Source: Cacconaster sp045617505 (lineage in GTDB: Bacteria; Bacteroidota; Bacteroidia; Bacteroidales; UBA932). From it: 64,000 nucleotides of DNA. The stretch is from the NCBI GenBank assembly GCA_045617505.1, contig JAZLIS010000006.1, positions 52,808-116,807 on the forward strand, in the 5' to 3' direction. Within the stretch, counting starts at the first letter, position 1. Each line of letters starts with the position of its first letter. Positions 18,101 to 26,209 of this stretch are shown here, piece after piece. The notes under the pieces were generated by a model, which searched no databases, was not told the origin of the DNA, and saw nothing but the letters and a program-made list of their open reading frames with translations. The translations under genes were made by a program, and so were the position numbers.

Positions 18101-18177
18101 ATTCCTTCGGTTCGGCCGCAACTGACTGTGAGAAGCAACGCTGCGACAGCAATGAGTGTGGTTCTGAGGTTTTTCAT
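15145..18177 (-). CDS. Tandem double-domain GH29 alpha-L-fucosidase lipoprotein
   Basis: 1010 residues, about twice the normal GH29 length. A lipoprotein signal ends at C20 (LLTVSC). The first catalytic domain (about 30-355) has KHCCGFSLWP at 97-106, nucleophile D196 in EIWFDGG, and CPGEAD with E279 as probable acid/base, resembling the GH29-B (alpha-1,3/4) type. A discoidin-like segment (about 360-455) follows. The second catalytic domain (about 460-780) has MFIHFGLYSH, KHHEGFAMF and nucleophile D645 in LIWFDTPG, resembling GH29-A, with a beta-rich tail to 1010. Reading frame is intact throughout. Starts 13 bases after the MurU-like gene, inside a cell-wall-recycling operon. Likely role is stripping fucose from glycans at the cell surface or periplasm; linkage specificity is inferred. 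Confidence 0.88.
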   Translation of the reverse strand: MKNLRTTLIAVAALLLTVSCGRTEGIVTPDGKQIEWAEAEIGVMFHFDMQVFNPDYEWRKWGTHPAASTFNPTELNTDQWLEAASKINAKYAVLVAKHCCGFSLWPTEAHGYSVKNCPWKNGQGDIVRDFIESCKKYNIKPAIYASTTANGYYYVDNPGVVQPGSPYTQEEYNTVVEKQLTELWSNYGELFEIWFDGGVLPTEQGGYDVRSLAQKLQPEAIAFQGPEGMKHLIRWVGNELGDAPYPCWATTGSTTNADGTRVIPGMNGSADAPLWCPGEADCTLRLNNTRQGGWEWCPGTDDALYSVDQLVRKYETSVGRNTNLLLGLVVDPRGLVPEGDVARLEEFGKALQEKYGTPLASTSGEGGTIAIRMDKPQLIDRVVIQEDIRFGERVLEYEVQGLDTGGKWTTLSIGTNIGHKHIDTFRPTEVTEVKLRIKKSKARAAIREFSLFGVGERSVQRAMFEDGNYAMFIHFGLYSHLEGTWEGKPYFGNAEWIMNGHQAGIPVKDYKALAAEFNPSEFNAEEIVSLAKDAGMKYIIITGKHHEGFAMFDSDADSFNIHDATPFGRDLLGELAEACHRNGLGIGFYYSQFQDWTAPGGGGNGPQTDESGRKVSFDEYFRNKVVPQVTELLTKYGPIELIWFDTPGDMQEHYSRELVDLVHKLQPGTLVSSRVGNNMGDYETLGDMEVPLRNMDGLWEGIDVTQVGWGYNSNDSEWKSPDYIIRTLTATIARGGTFMLNVGPTAKGAIAHEAAASLREAGEWIKRYPDAVYSAGASPWGRAFPWGDAVTQPGRILLIVNDWPEDGKLHLPGIMSAIRDVRLYGSHSLEFTESGGWTTIELPFPKPDKYSAVIEISCESNEAIIESRNYIYPSSSTELSVIFGEHDRCDYNYNSWMDKFGEWKFKHELRNFQESSWLDWTVEFGQSGYYDIDIEWRGEEPVLWQIELDGVPFAIDRQVTGNRYSYYRLGWVRIDKPGHHIICLRPIDGDYANIGVSGIRLTPVLSKLPE

Positions 18178-18190
18178 AGGTTATATCAGT

Positions 18191-18913
18191 TTATTCTGTT
18201 TTTGTAGAGATGCCTGTAGTCTGCAGTTTTCCAAGGTCTTTAACTGTCAGTCCTTCCGGGACTGCGGCCCGGACAATATGGGTGCGGCATATCAAGAGAT
18301 AGAAATCAATTATTCCGAAGACGTCGGGAAAATCCCTCATAAGGGGGAAGACGGCGGGGCCGGCGTAATGGATTCCGGAGAAGGCGAGGGGAGTGCACTG
18401 GTCGGGGTCTATGCTGCCGTACGGACTTCTTATTTCTCCCGTCCTGACGTTCTGCCACCCGACAAGACTCATCTGATCGTCGAAAAGAAGATAGCGGCTG
18501 GTCTCCCGTCTGCTTACAAGCAGGGTGGCCGCGGCATCGTCACGGTGCTGCTCCCTGAACCAACCGAAGTCGAGATTGGAATCGATGTCCACATTGTGGA
18601 CGAGAAACGGCTCCCCGATTCCCAGAAGAGGCTCTGCAAATTTGATTCCCCCTCCGGTGTCGCGGAGCAGGTCACTTTCGTCGGAGAAACTTATCCTGAC
18701 TCCGAAGTTGCCGTTGGCTGCAACGTAGTCCCGTATCTGTGACGCGAAGTGATGGATGTTGATGACAATGTCATCATAGCCCGCTGCAATCAGCCTGTCA
18801 AGCACCATCTTGAGCATCGGCTCCCCGTTGACGGGGACAAGAGCCTTCGGCATAGTGTCAGTCAGAGGCTTGAGGCGGGTCCCCAAACCGGCGGCAAAAA
18901 TCATCGCTTTCAT
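18191..18913 (-). CDS. MurU-like sugar-1-phosphate nucleotidyltransferase
   Basis: 240 residues. The N-terminus AMIFAAGLGTRLKPLTDTMPKALVPV is the nucleotide-binding signature of the NTP-transferase family, and DTGGGIKFA and VHNVDID follow. Closest functional model is MurU, which makes UDP-MurNAc from MurNAc-1-phosphate in the AmgK/MurU peptidoglycan recycling shunt. The model is supported by the immediately upstream AmgK-like kinase fusion, with which it overlaps by four bases. Specificity for MurNAc is inferred from that pairing. Confidence 0.85.
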   Translation of the reverse strand: MKAMIFAAGLGTRLKPLTDTMPKALVPVNGEPMLKMVLDRLIAAGYDDIVINIHHFASQIRDYVAANGNFGVRISFSDESDLLRDTGGGIKFAEPLLGIGEPFLVHNVDIDSNLDFGWFREQHRDDAAATLLVSRRETSRYLLFDDQMSLVGWQNVRTGEIRSPYGSIDPDQCTPLAFSGIHYAGPAVFPLMRDFPDVFGIIDFYLLICRTHIVRAAVPEGLTVKDLGKLQTTGISTKTE

Positions 18914-20313
18914 TTCAAGTATTCCTCCAAACCCTGTTCCCTGTGGACCAGACGGACTTTAACGTTATATTTTTCAATTATGTGCCTTGCGGTCTTTTCT
19001 GCACAGTAGACAGACCTGTGCTGCCCTCCAGTGCAGCCGAAACATATCTCCAGATGGGTGAAGCCCCTCCTTATGAACTCCTCGATATGGGAATCCGCCA
19101 ATCCCCGGACGTGGTCGAGGAAAGAGGCGACTCCGGCCGTGTTCTCGAGAAACCTTATCACTTCAGGGTCGCGCCCCGTCAGATGCCTGAACTCTTCATA
19201 TCTTCCGGGATTGTCAAATCCGCGGCAGTCGAAGACATAACCGCCACCGTTGCCGCTTTCATCCTGCGGAACGCCTTTCTTGAAGGAGAAACTGCTGACA
19301 GTGACTTCAAGAGTCCCGTCGCCTTTCCTTTCCTTGCGGCAGAAACGGTCTGCCAGCGCTCCGGATATCGCGGCAAGTGCCGGATATTCCGCAAAGCCTG
19401 TTTCGAACATACTGCGAAGATTTGCTGTTGCGAAGGGGATGCTGCGGATGAAATGCTCTTTCTTCTCGATGAGTCCGCGGAAACCGTACGCCCCAAGCAC
19501 CTGAAGAGTCCTGAAAAGCACGAAATGGCGGAGGGAGGAGAGAAACCGCTCTCTGTCCATCTTCATATATTTTCCAGCCGCATCGATATATGCATCCACA
19601 AGCCTCTGCTTCAATTCATCCGGATAGGCGGCTCTGGCCTGCCATACGAAGGAAGCCACGTCATACTGCACTGGCCCCTTGCGTCCTCCCTGATAATCTA
19701 TGAACCAGGGCTCGCCGTCCTTTATCATTACATTCCTCGCCTGGAAATCCCGGTACATAAAAGTTTCTGACCTGTTCTCAAGCAGCACGGCGGACAGCCT
19801 GTCGAAATCATCCTGCAGGGCAGTCTCGTCAAATTCCAGCCCGGACGGCTTGAGAAAACAATACTTGAAATAGTTCAGGTCGAAAGAGACCATCCGGGCA
19901 TCGAACTCTTTCTGCGGGAAGCAGAGCGACCAGTCAAGACCTTCGGCGCCTTCGAACTGAATCTTGGGAAGATACTTTATTGTTTTTAGGAGCAGGTCCT
20001 CCGAACCTTCGGTCCCGAGCAGGTCAAACAGGGAATCGCTTCCAAGGTCCTCCTGCAGATATGCACTGTAATCGGGGGTATGGGCCAGCACTTCGGGAAC
20101 GTTCAGCCCCTTTGCCCTGAAATGGGAGGAAAGCTTGCAGAAAGCCCTGTCCTCCTGAATGGAAGTCCCTTCCACTCCTATGAGGGTCAGCCCGTTTTCT
20201 CCGGAGATTCTGCAATAACGGCGGTTGCTTCCCCCTCCGCGGATAGGGGTGACGGCGGCCGGGTCCTTCCCGGTAACCTGCCTGAAAAGTTCTGCAATCT
20301 CTCCTTCCATCAT
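18910..20313 (-). CDS. AmgK-like sugar kinase fused to RapZ C-terminal domain
   Basis: 467 residues in two parts. Residues ~1-330 are an aminoglycoside-phosphotransferase fold with GGGSNRRYCRI, the catalytic YRDFQARNVMIK and metal-binding WFIDYQGG, as in AmgK, the anomeric MurNAc/GlcNAc kinase. Residues ~355-467 match the RapZ C-terminal domain (FDCRGFDNPGRYEEF, FGCTGGQHRSVY). The P-loop domain of full-length RapZ is absent, replaced by the kinase. Such fusions are known from other Bacteroidota. RapZ's C-domain senses glucosamine-6-phosphate in E. coli, so the fusion may tie sugar kinase activity to amino-sugar levels; this is inference. Four-base overlaps on both sides. Confidence 0.88.
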   Translation of the reverse strand: MMEGEIAELFRQVTGKDPAAVTPIRGGGSNRRYCRISGENGLTLIGVEGTSIQEDRAFCKLSSHFRAKGLNVPEVLAHTPDYSAYLQEDLGSDSLFDLLGTEGSEDLLLKTIKYLPKIQFEGAEGLDWSLCFPQKEFDARMVSFDLNYFKYCFLKPSGLEFDETALQDDFDRLSAVLLENRSETFMYRDFQARNVMIKDGEPWFIDYQGGRKGPVQYDVASFVWQARAAYPDELKQRLVDAYIDAAGKYMKMDRERFLSSLRHFVLFRTLQVLGAYGFRGLIEKKEHFIRSIPFATANLRSMFETGFAEYPALAAISGALADRFCRKERKGDGTLEVTVSSFSFKKGVPQDESGNGGGYVFDCRGFDNPGRYEEFRHLTGRDPEVIRFLENTAGVASFLDHVRGLADSHIEEFIRRGFTHLEICFGCTGGQHRSVYCAEKTARHIIEKYNVKVRLVHREQGLEEYLK

Positions 20314-20882
20314 TTCTCAACAGGATATCCGATGCTCTGGACCAAAGTTATCATCTGACCGCTCCGGAGGCCGAGAAACTTCGACAGGGCCTCCCTGTCG
20401 AACATTGCCCTCACCACTGTGTTGAGGCCTTCATTTGCGGCACAAAGGTAGATGTTCTCCGATATGAAGCCGGTATCCACGAAGACGGTCTCAATCACTC
20501 CCTGCGGTGTCTTGCCTGTTATTTTCGACGTGTCCGCGACAAATGCCACATTCACGGATACCTGTGCCACGAAATCCTGGGCTCCGGTCAGGGCGCGGTG
20601 GTCTCCGTCCATTTTGTGAATCAGTCTGCACTGTGCGGCATCGTACAGATACACCCCGTTCTCCAGGAAGACATAGAGTTCCATCTCCTGCCTGTTGTGG
20701 GATGAGGGAGCCGTTCTGAAGCCTTCCCTGTTGAAGCCGTAAGCCGCCCACAGCAGATTGGAAACAGTCTGCAGGCCGAGGCCTTTATCGGAGCATTTAC
20801 GGTGGGAGGCCCTTCTGCTGAAGGCATCCATCAGGGGCATTCCGCCGGTTCTGTGCGGTGGTGGCAGCAATATGTCTTTCAT
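20310..20882 (-). CDS. SagB/nitroreductase-family protein
   Basis: 190 residues. The sequence has the FMN-binding nitroreductase pattern: SRRASHRKCSD at the start, LLWAAYGFNR, TAPSSHNRQEMELYVF, and a C-terminal DTGFISENIYLCAANEGLNTVVRA. This short form is widespread in Bacteroidota, usually annotated SagB/ThcOx or nitroreductase, with unknown substrate. Its ATG overlaps the recQ stop by one base (TAATG) and its end overlaps the next gene by four, so translation is coupled in the operon. Confidence 0.87.
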   Translation of the reverse strand: MKDILLPPPHRTGGMPLMDAFSRRASHRKCSDKGLGLQTVSNLLWAAYGFNREGFRTAPSSHNRQEMELYVFLENGVYLYDAAQCRLIHKMDGDHRALTGAQDFVAQVSVNVAFVADTSKITGKTPQGVIETVFVDTGFISENIYLCAANEGLNTVVRAMFDREALSKFLGLRSGQMITLVQSIGYPVEK

Positions 20883-22669
20883 TATTTCCGGTTTTTGTCC
20901 TGCAAAGATATGAAATTGTCGTATCGGGCCGACTCCAATTGTGAATTATCTCCTCCGTTACCGGGAGTTCCCGCTTTTGACAGGCATACGTCGCAGCATC
21001 CGCAGGGCTCCTTCTGCACCTCTCCGAAATAGCGGAGAAGCCTTGCGCTCCTGCACTCCCCGCTGTCCGCCACGATGGCGGAGATTGCCTCCATCTTTTC
21101 GGTGTGTCTGGACACCTTCTCCCTGTAATTGCTTTCAGGCAGACGGAGATTCCTGTCGTACAGCCTTTCGTTGTTGATGTTCAGCATAGGGGATGATATG
21201 GCGGGTATGTACTTGACGACCTCCATTCTTGAAAGCCTCTTCAGCTTTTCCTTCACCACTTCGGGAGAGTAGCGCCCCAGTTGGGCGATTCTCTCTATGT
21301 CAATGGGGACGTATGATGAGAACAGCCCCGTGTAGATGCGCAGCAGCAGTTTGACAAAGGTGTCCATCTCCGCATCTCCAAGCTGAATCCTGTAGAGCTG
21401 GTCTCTGCTGACGGTGAACTGGAGTTTCGCCGGAATCTGTATGGTCTCGGTCAGGCTCCAGTATCCTTCCGATTCAAGGTATTTCACGGCATAGTATGCG
21501 GTAGTGGCGTTGAGTCTGTATCTCTGCGCGAAGGCCTCCACGTCGAACTTGACCGAGGCGCCTTCGCCCTCTTCGTATGCGTAACCGATGAAGGTGAATA
21601 CTTTCTGGTATATCTCCCTTACCTGTGGAAGAGGGGGATAGGAGGTCTGAATCAGCTTCTTCTGTCTTGCAATGTCCGTGCTGTTCCACAGCAGGATGCA
21701 GTATGATTTCCTGCCGTCACGGCCCGCGCGTCCGGATTCCTGGAAGTAGTTTTCCACGCAGTCGGGCAGGTCATAGTGGCAGACGAATCTGACGTCGGGC
21801 TTGTCGATTCCCATCCCGAAGGCATTGGTGGAGACGATGATGCGGGTCTCGCCCTTTTTCCATCTCTCCTGAACTCCGTTCCTCGCGGCAGCTGACATTC
21901 CTGCGTGGAACCCTTCCGCTTCAATCCCGTGAGCCTTGAGGAATGCGGCCAAATCTTCAGCGGTCTTGCGCCTTCCGACATAGACGATTCCGCTCCCTCC
22001 GACTCCGCTGCAAACTTTGAGCAGGCGCCCGGTCTTGTCCTCGACCTTTCTGAAGACGTATGCGAGGTTGGGCCTGCGGAAACTGCCTTTGATTACGTTC
22101 GGTTCGCTGAAAGAGAGTCTTTCCATTATCTCCTGCGCTACCTGCTCAGTGGCTGTCGCCGTCATCGCCACGACAGGGACGGAGGCGGAAAAGAGCTTTC
22201 TGACATTTGCTATTTCCAGATAGTCCGGGCGGAAGTCGTATCCCCATTGGGAGATGCAGTGCGCCTCATCGACCGCAAGCAGGTTGACGTTCATTCTGGC
22301 GGCGCGGGTCTTGAAGAGTTCCGTGCGGAGCCTCTCGGGGGAGACATACAGGAACTTGACATCTCCAAAAACCGCATTATCGAGGGCGGTGTCAATTTCC
22401 CTGTATGTCATCCCGCTGTGGACCGCGATTGCCTCGATGCCTCTTCTTTTCAGGTTTTCGACCTGGTCATTGATGAGGGCTATCAGGGGTGAGACCACTA
22501 TGCAGACACCTTCCTTCATCAGTGCCGGAACCTGAAAGCAGATGGATTTTCCGCCGCCGGTGGGGAGAATCGCGAGGGTGTCGCGGCCCGACAGAACCGA
22601 AGCGATTATCTCCTCCTGCATCGGACGGAAATTTTCATATCCCCAATATCTCTTCAAAGTCGTTTTCAT
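20882..22669 (-). CDS. recQ: RecQ-family ATP-dependent DNA helicase
   Basis: 595 residues. Helicase motifs run in order: FRPMQEEII, LPTGGGKS (Walker A), AVDEAHCISQWGYDFRPDY (DEAH), VAMTATAT, and the C-terminal helicase FGMGIDKPDVRFVCHYD and QESGRAGRDG. A RecQ zinc-binding/winged-helix region ends in RLLRYFGE...CGCCDVC. The HRDC domain is absent. This is the shorter second RecQ type of Bacteroidota rather than the ~730-residue canonical form. Unwinds DNA 3'-5' for recombination repair. First gene of the leftward run; a -7 box five bases before its ATG predicts a leaderless transcript. Confidence 0.95.
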   Translation of the reverse strand: MKTTLKRYWGYENFRPMQEEIIASVLSGRDTLAILPTGGGKSICFQVPALMKEGVCIVVSPLIALINDQVENLKRRGIEAIAVHSGMTYREIDTALDNAVFGDVKFLYVSPERLRTELFKTRAARMNVNLLAVDEAHCISQWGYDFRPDYLEIANVRKLFSASVPVVAMTATATEQVAQEIMERLSFSEPNVIKGSFRRPNLAYVFRKVEDKTGRLLKVCSGVGGSGIVYVGRRKTAEDLAAFLKAHGIEAEGFHAGMSAAARNGVQERWKKGETRIIVSTNAFGMGIDKPDVRFVCHYDLPDCVENYFQESGRAGRDGRKSYCILLWNSTDIARQKKLIQTSYPPLPQVREIYQKVFTFIGYAYEEGEGASVKFDVEAFAQRYRLNATTAYYAVKYLESEGYWSLTETIQIPAKLQFTVSRDQLYRIQLGDAEMDTFVKLLLRIYTGLFSSYVPIDIERIAQLGRYSPEVVKEKLKRLSRMEVVKYIPAISSPMLNINNERLYDRNLRLPESNYREKVSRHTEKMEAISAIVADSGECRSARLLRYFGEVQKEPCGCCDVCLSKAGTPGNGGDNSQLESARYDNFISLQDKNRK

Positions 22670-22670
22670 C

Positions 22671-22701
22671 TTTGCAAAAATAAGAAATTATATTAATTTT
22701 G
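22671..22701 (+). promoter_or_regulatory. pckA promoter TTTG-N19-TAATTTTG, interlocked with recQ -7 box
   Basis: TTTG (22671-22674), 19 bases, TAATTTTG (22694-22701) is a full match to the Bacteroidota consensus and points to pckA (ATG 22767, leader about 60 bases). On the opposite strand TATTTTTG (22682-22675) abuts the pckA -33 and points at recQ, whose ATG is five bases away. recQ lacks a clean TTG -33. Confidence 0.65.
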
Positions 22702-22766
22702 CACGGATTTTGCCTGATAAGGGCCTGACAGGAAAAAGTATCGAACAACATAAAAAAATAATTGAA

Positions 22767-24371
22767 ATGAAAGCTGAAGAATTAACCAAGTACGGCATTG
22801 AGGGCGTTTCCGAAGTCCTCTACAATCCCACTTACGAAGTATTGTACAACGAAGAGACAAAACCCGGTCTTGAAGGTTTTGACAAAGGTCAGGTCACCGA
22901 GCTGGGCGCTATCAACGTGATGACAGGCGTCTTCACCGGACGTTCCCCCAAGGACAAATACATCGTCATGGACAAGCAGAGCAAGGATACCGTATGGTGG
23001 AACACTCCTGAATATCCCAACGACAACCACGAACTTTCAGAGGCCAACTGGGTGGTTTTGAAAGCCTTGGCTCTCAAACAGCTCTCCGGCAAGAGACTCT
23101 TCGTTGTCGATGGTTTCTGCGGAACCAACAAGGACACCAGGATGAAGGTCCGCTTCATTATGGAAGTTGCCTGGCAGGCACATTTCGTGACCAATATGTT
23201 CATCCGTCCCCAGAATCAGGCCGAATTCGATCAGGAACCCGATTTCGTTGTATATTGCGCATCCAAGGCCAAAGTTGCCAATTTCAAGGAACTTGGCCTG
23301 CGCAGCGACACTGCTGTCGCCTTCAACGTAAGCAGCAAGGAACAGGTCATCCTCAACACCTGGTACGGCGGCGAGATGAAGAAGGGCCTCTTCTCAATGA
23401 TGAACTACTATCTGCCTCTCAAGGGGATAGCCGCAATGCACTGCTCTGCCAACACCGATATGAACGGCGAGAACACCGCCATCTTCTTCGGCCTTTCCGG
23501 AACGGGCAAGACCACTCTTTCAACCGACCCCAAGCGTCTCCTCATCGGTGACGACGAGCACGGCTGGGACGACCACGGTGTATTCAACTTTGAAGGCGGC
23601 TGCTATGCGAAGGTAATCAAGCTCGACAAGGAGTCGGAGCCCGACATCTACAATGCAATCCATCGCGATGCTCTCCTTGAGAATGTCACGGTTGATGCGG
23701 ACGGTGTGATTGATTTCAACGACAAGAGCGTTACCGAACACACCCGTGTCAGCTATCCTATCTATCACATCAAGAACATCGTGCGCCCCATATCTGCGGG
23801 TCCCGCCGCGAAACAGGTGATTTTCCTGAGTGCCGACGCATTCGGTGTGCTGCCTCCCGTCTCAATCCTCACTCCCGAGCAGACCAAGTACTATTTCCTC
23901 AGCGGTTTCACCGCCAAGCTGGCCGGTACTGAGCGCGGGATCACCGAGCCCACTCCGACTTTCAGCGCCTGCTTCGGTCAGGCCTTCCTGGAACTCCATC
24001 CTACCAAATATGCGGAGGAACTGGTCAAGAGGATGGCTCAGAGCGGTGCAAAGGCATATCTGGTCAACACCGGCTGGAACGGAACAGGCAAGCGTATCTC
24101 CATCAAGGATACCCGCGGAATCATCGATGCCATACTCAACCACTCGATTGATGCGGCTCCCACCAAGCAGATTCCCTATTTCAACTTCACCGTTCCCACG
24201 GCTCTCGAAGGAGTTGATTCCGGAATTCTCGACCCCCGCGACACTTATGCAAAGCCCGAGGAGTGGGAGGTCAAGGCAAAGGATCTTGCAGGACGCTTCA
24301 TCAAGAACTTCGCAAAATACGAAAACAGCGCTGCCGGTAAGGCTCTTGTGGCAGCCGGTCCTGTCCTCTGA
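22767..24371 (+). CDS. pckA: phosphoenolpyruvate carboxykinase (ATP)
   Basis: 534 residues from the ATG at 22767. Interconverts oxaloacetate and phosphoenolpyruvate; in anaerobic Bacteroidales it commonly runs toward oxaloacetate as the CO2-fixing step to succinate. Motifs include GRSPKDKYIV, the kinase-1a loop FFGLSGTGKTTLST, DDEHGWDDHGVFNFEGGCYAK, and the late TGWNGTGKRISI. Length is standard for the ATP-dependent family. An in-frame extension back to 22542 lies within recQ and upstream of the promoter, so it is rejected. Strong promoter at 22671-22701. Confidence 0.97.
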   Translation: MKAEELTKYGIEGVSEVLYNPTYEVLYNEETKPGLEGFDKGQVTELGAINVMTGVFTGRSPKDKYIVMDKQSKDTVWWNTPEYPNDNHELSEANWVVLKALALKQLSGKRLFVVDGFCGTNKDTRMKVRFIMEVAWQAHFVTNMFIRPQNQAEFDQEPDFVVYCASKAKVANFKELGLRSDTAVAFNVSSKEQVILNTWYGGEMKKGLFSMMNYYLPLKGIAAMHCSANTDMNGENTAIFFGLSGTGKTTLSTDPKRLLIGDDEHGWDDHGVFNFEGGCYAKVIKLDKESEPDIYNAIHRDALLENVTVDADGVIDFNDKSVTEHTRVSYPIYHIKNIVRPISAGPAAKQVIFLSADAFGVLPPVSILTPEQTKYYFLSGFTAKLAGTERGITEPTPTFSACFGQAFLELHPTKYAEELVKRMAQSGAKAYLVNTGWNGTGKRISIKDTRGIIDAILNHSIDAAPTKQIPYFNFTVPTALEGVDSGILDPRDTYAKPEEWEVKAKDLAGRFIKNFAKYENSAAGKALVAAGPVL

Positions 24372-24379
24372 AAACGAAG

Positions 24380-25366
24380 ATGAAGAAAATACTGCTCTTC
24401 TGGGGTCTTCTCCTTCTTGCAGTTTCATCGATATACGCCCAGAGCGCGGAGATTACAATCACTCCGCGCTTTGAGGGCGAGATGACCAAACTGCCCTCCC
24501 AGAATGCCGAATTCGGCTTCGGAATGAGTTCCCTCTACGGTTTCGTGGATGGGAACTTCCGTAATGAGAACTTCTCTTATTCCGCAAGTGTCCATCTTCT
24601 CTCCTCTGAGCCGAAATACCTCTACAACTATGAGACTCCGTTTACGGATGGTACCTGGCTTGACTGGGCGTACCTTTCATACGACGGGGCCCTTTTCGGA
24701 GGCAGCCTCGGCAAGATGTCTCTCAATACCGGATTAACGGAGTTTGATGCCAATGACGTTGACTGTTTCTCTCCTCTGGTCTCTTCAGTGTGGAACAGCA
24801 TTACCGTATATCAGTGGGGAGGCGCTTTCCGGTTCACTCCCTGGGAGACCCAGTGTTTCGAGGCCCAGTTTCTCACTTCTCCCCAGATGACAAAACTGTC
24901 CGACAAAGATTTTGCATGGTCGGTGGCCTGGAGAGGTGAATTCGGGGGATTCTCCACTTTCTGGTCCCTCAATCAACAGCGCTATTCTGACTTCGAGGAC
25001 GGAAGTCACGGCTTCGTCACTATGGTGGGTTTCGGAAACACTCTGACTCTGGACCACGTGAAGCTCTCTTTGGATATCACCAATGGAGGCTATGACGGCT
25101 TCAGCGATTGGAGCCGTTCCGAATTCACGGCCCGTGCGGACTGGTTTTCGAATGATATGTTCAAGGCTGGAGTGTCAGTAGGTCTCCAACGTTTCGACCA
25201 GTTGCTATGCGGATTCAATTTCCTCTATTTCCCTTTCAAGGACGATACCCTGAGGATTCACGCATCCCTTTCGAGACGGGGATATGAGAATATTTATCAG
25301 GAGGTTTCAAGCGGATATATGGCGGCTTTATTAGGAGTTACCTACAATCTCCATATAAACCTTTAG
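24380..25366 (+). CDS. Predicted outer-membrane beta-barrel protein (unknown)
   Basis: 328 residues. A signal peptide (KKILLFWGLLLLAVSSIYAQ) is followed by beta-rich sequence with alternating aromatic and polar residues (FGFGMSSLYGFVDGNF, FGGSLGKMSLNTGL, YSYNTE-like strands) and a C-terminal ALLGVTYNLHINL ending in a hydrophobic strand. This is consistent with a 14-18 strand porin-like barrel. I do not recognise a named family. It begins eight bases after the pckA stop and so probably shares its transcript. Its 3' end overlaps birA by four bases in convergent orientation. Confidence 0.7.
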   Translation: MKKILLFWGLLLLAVSSIYAQSAEITITPRFEGEMTKLPSQNAEFGFGMSSLYGFVDGNFRNENFSYSASVHLLSSEPKYLYNYETPFTDGTWLDWAYLSYDGALFGGSLGKMSLNTGLTEFDANDVDCFSPLVSSVWNSITVYQWGGAFRFTPWETQCFEAQFLTSPQMTKLSDKDFAWSVAWRGEFGGFSTFWSLNQQRYSDFEDGSHGFVTMVGFGNTLTLDHVKLSLDITNGGYDGFSDWSRSEFTARADWFSNDMFKAGVSVGLQRFDQLLCGFNFLYFPFKDDTLRIHASLSRRGYENIYQEVSSGYMAALLGVTYNLHINL

Positions 25367-26130
25367 GTTATATACTTGATCTCTTTGAACGCATAGGATT
25401 CCACGACTCCGGATCGGTTTTCCAGAAGCAGTTTCCCGGAGGAATCCACACCGAGAATACGGGCACTGAACAGGTGCCCTTTTCTTTTCTCCACAGGGAT
25501 GTCCGTCTGCTCCATTCTTTCAAAATCGTGCCACATCCCCCGCCTGAACAGGCGCTCCATATACTGGACGTCCAGGCTGTTTCTGTATCGGCCGGACTCT
25601 ATTGCGCTGATTCTGGTATGAATGCATCCGAGCAGGGATTGAAGTTCCCGGCGGATGTCGTATGTTTTTCCTGTCAACATACTGATGGATACGGGGTTGG
25701 GGAGAGCTGCGCCGAATGATGTCTGGTTGACGTTGAGCCCGACCCCGATTATGCTGGATGAGATGAATTCTCCATCAAGGCTGTTTTCGATGAGGATTCC
25801 ACAGAGTTTTCTCTTTCCCACATAGATGTCGTTGGGCCATTTGATGTCCGACTTTATGCCCAGTCCGTCCAGATAGTCGGTAATGGCCAGGGCTGTGGCC
25901 TGACTGATTGAAAATTGCTCCGAAACGTGTATTCCCTCCGGCTTTGCAAGGGTGGAAAAGGTGAGATTCATCCCCCTTTCGGAGAGCCATACGTTCCCTT
26001 TCTGCCCTCTGCCGGAGCTCTGGAACGTTGCCGCGTATGTCGTGAAATTCTCCAGATTTCTTTTGTTGCGGGCCATTTCAGAGTTGGTGGAGGCAACATC
26101 GTCAAACCATTTTACAGTATATCCGTCCAT
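25363..26130 (-). CDS. birA: biotin--[acetyl-CoA-carboxylase] ligase
   Basis: 255 residues from the ATG at 26130. Attaches biotin to the biotin-carrier protein of carboxylases. Motifs: FDDVASTNSEMARN, AATFQSSGRGQKGNVWLSERGMNLTFS (ATP/biotin site with GRGQ-G), IKWPNDIYVGKRKLCGILIEN and VGVGLNVNQ-like IIGVGLNVNQ. It has no N-terminal DNA-binding domain, so it is a class I ligase and not a repressor. The longer frame from 26193 adds residues unlike the family and is rejected. Divergent from rsfS. Confidence 0.95.
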   Translation of the reverse strand: MDGYTVKWFDDVASTNSEMARNKRNLENFTTYAATFQSSGRGQKGNVWLSERGMNLTFSTLAKPEGIHVSEQFSISQATALAITDYLDGLGIKSDIKWPNDIYVGKRKLCGILIENSLDGEFISSSIIGVGLNVNQTSFGAALPNPVSISMLTGKTYDIRRELQSLLGCIHTRISAIESGRYRNSLDVQYMERLFRRGMWHDFERMEQTDIPVEKRKGHLFSARILGVDSSGKLLLENRSGVVESYAFKEIKYIT

Positions 26131-26143
26131 ATTCGTTTCCTGC

Positions 26144-26174
26144 TTTGAAAGGTAAAGATAATTGATTATATTTG
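26144..26174 (+). promoter_or_regulatory. rsfS-ftsH operon promoter TTTG-N19-TATATTTG
   Basis: TTTG (26144-26147), 19 bases, TATATTTG (26167-26174), with rsfS ATG at 26210. Full match to the Bacteroidota consensus. It should drive rsfS, ftsH, cdsA and psd, and perhaps the sugar genes downstream. Confidence 0.65.
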
Positions 26175-26209
26175 CAAAATAGCGCAAAGTCAAATTTTGA
26201 TTTTTTCAG

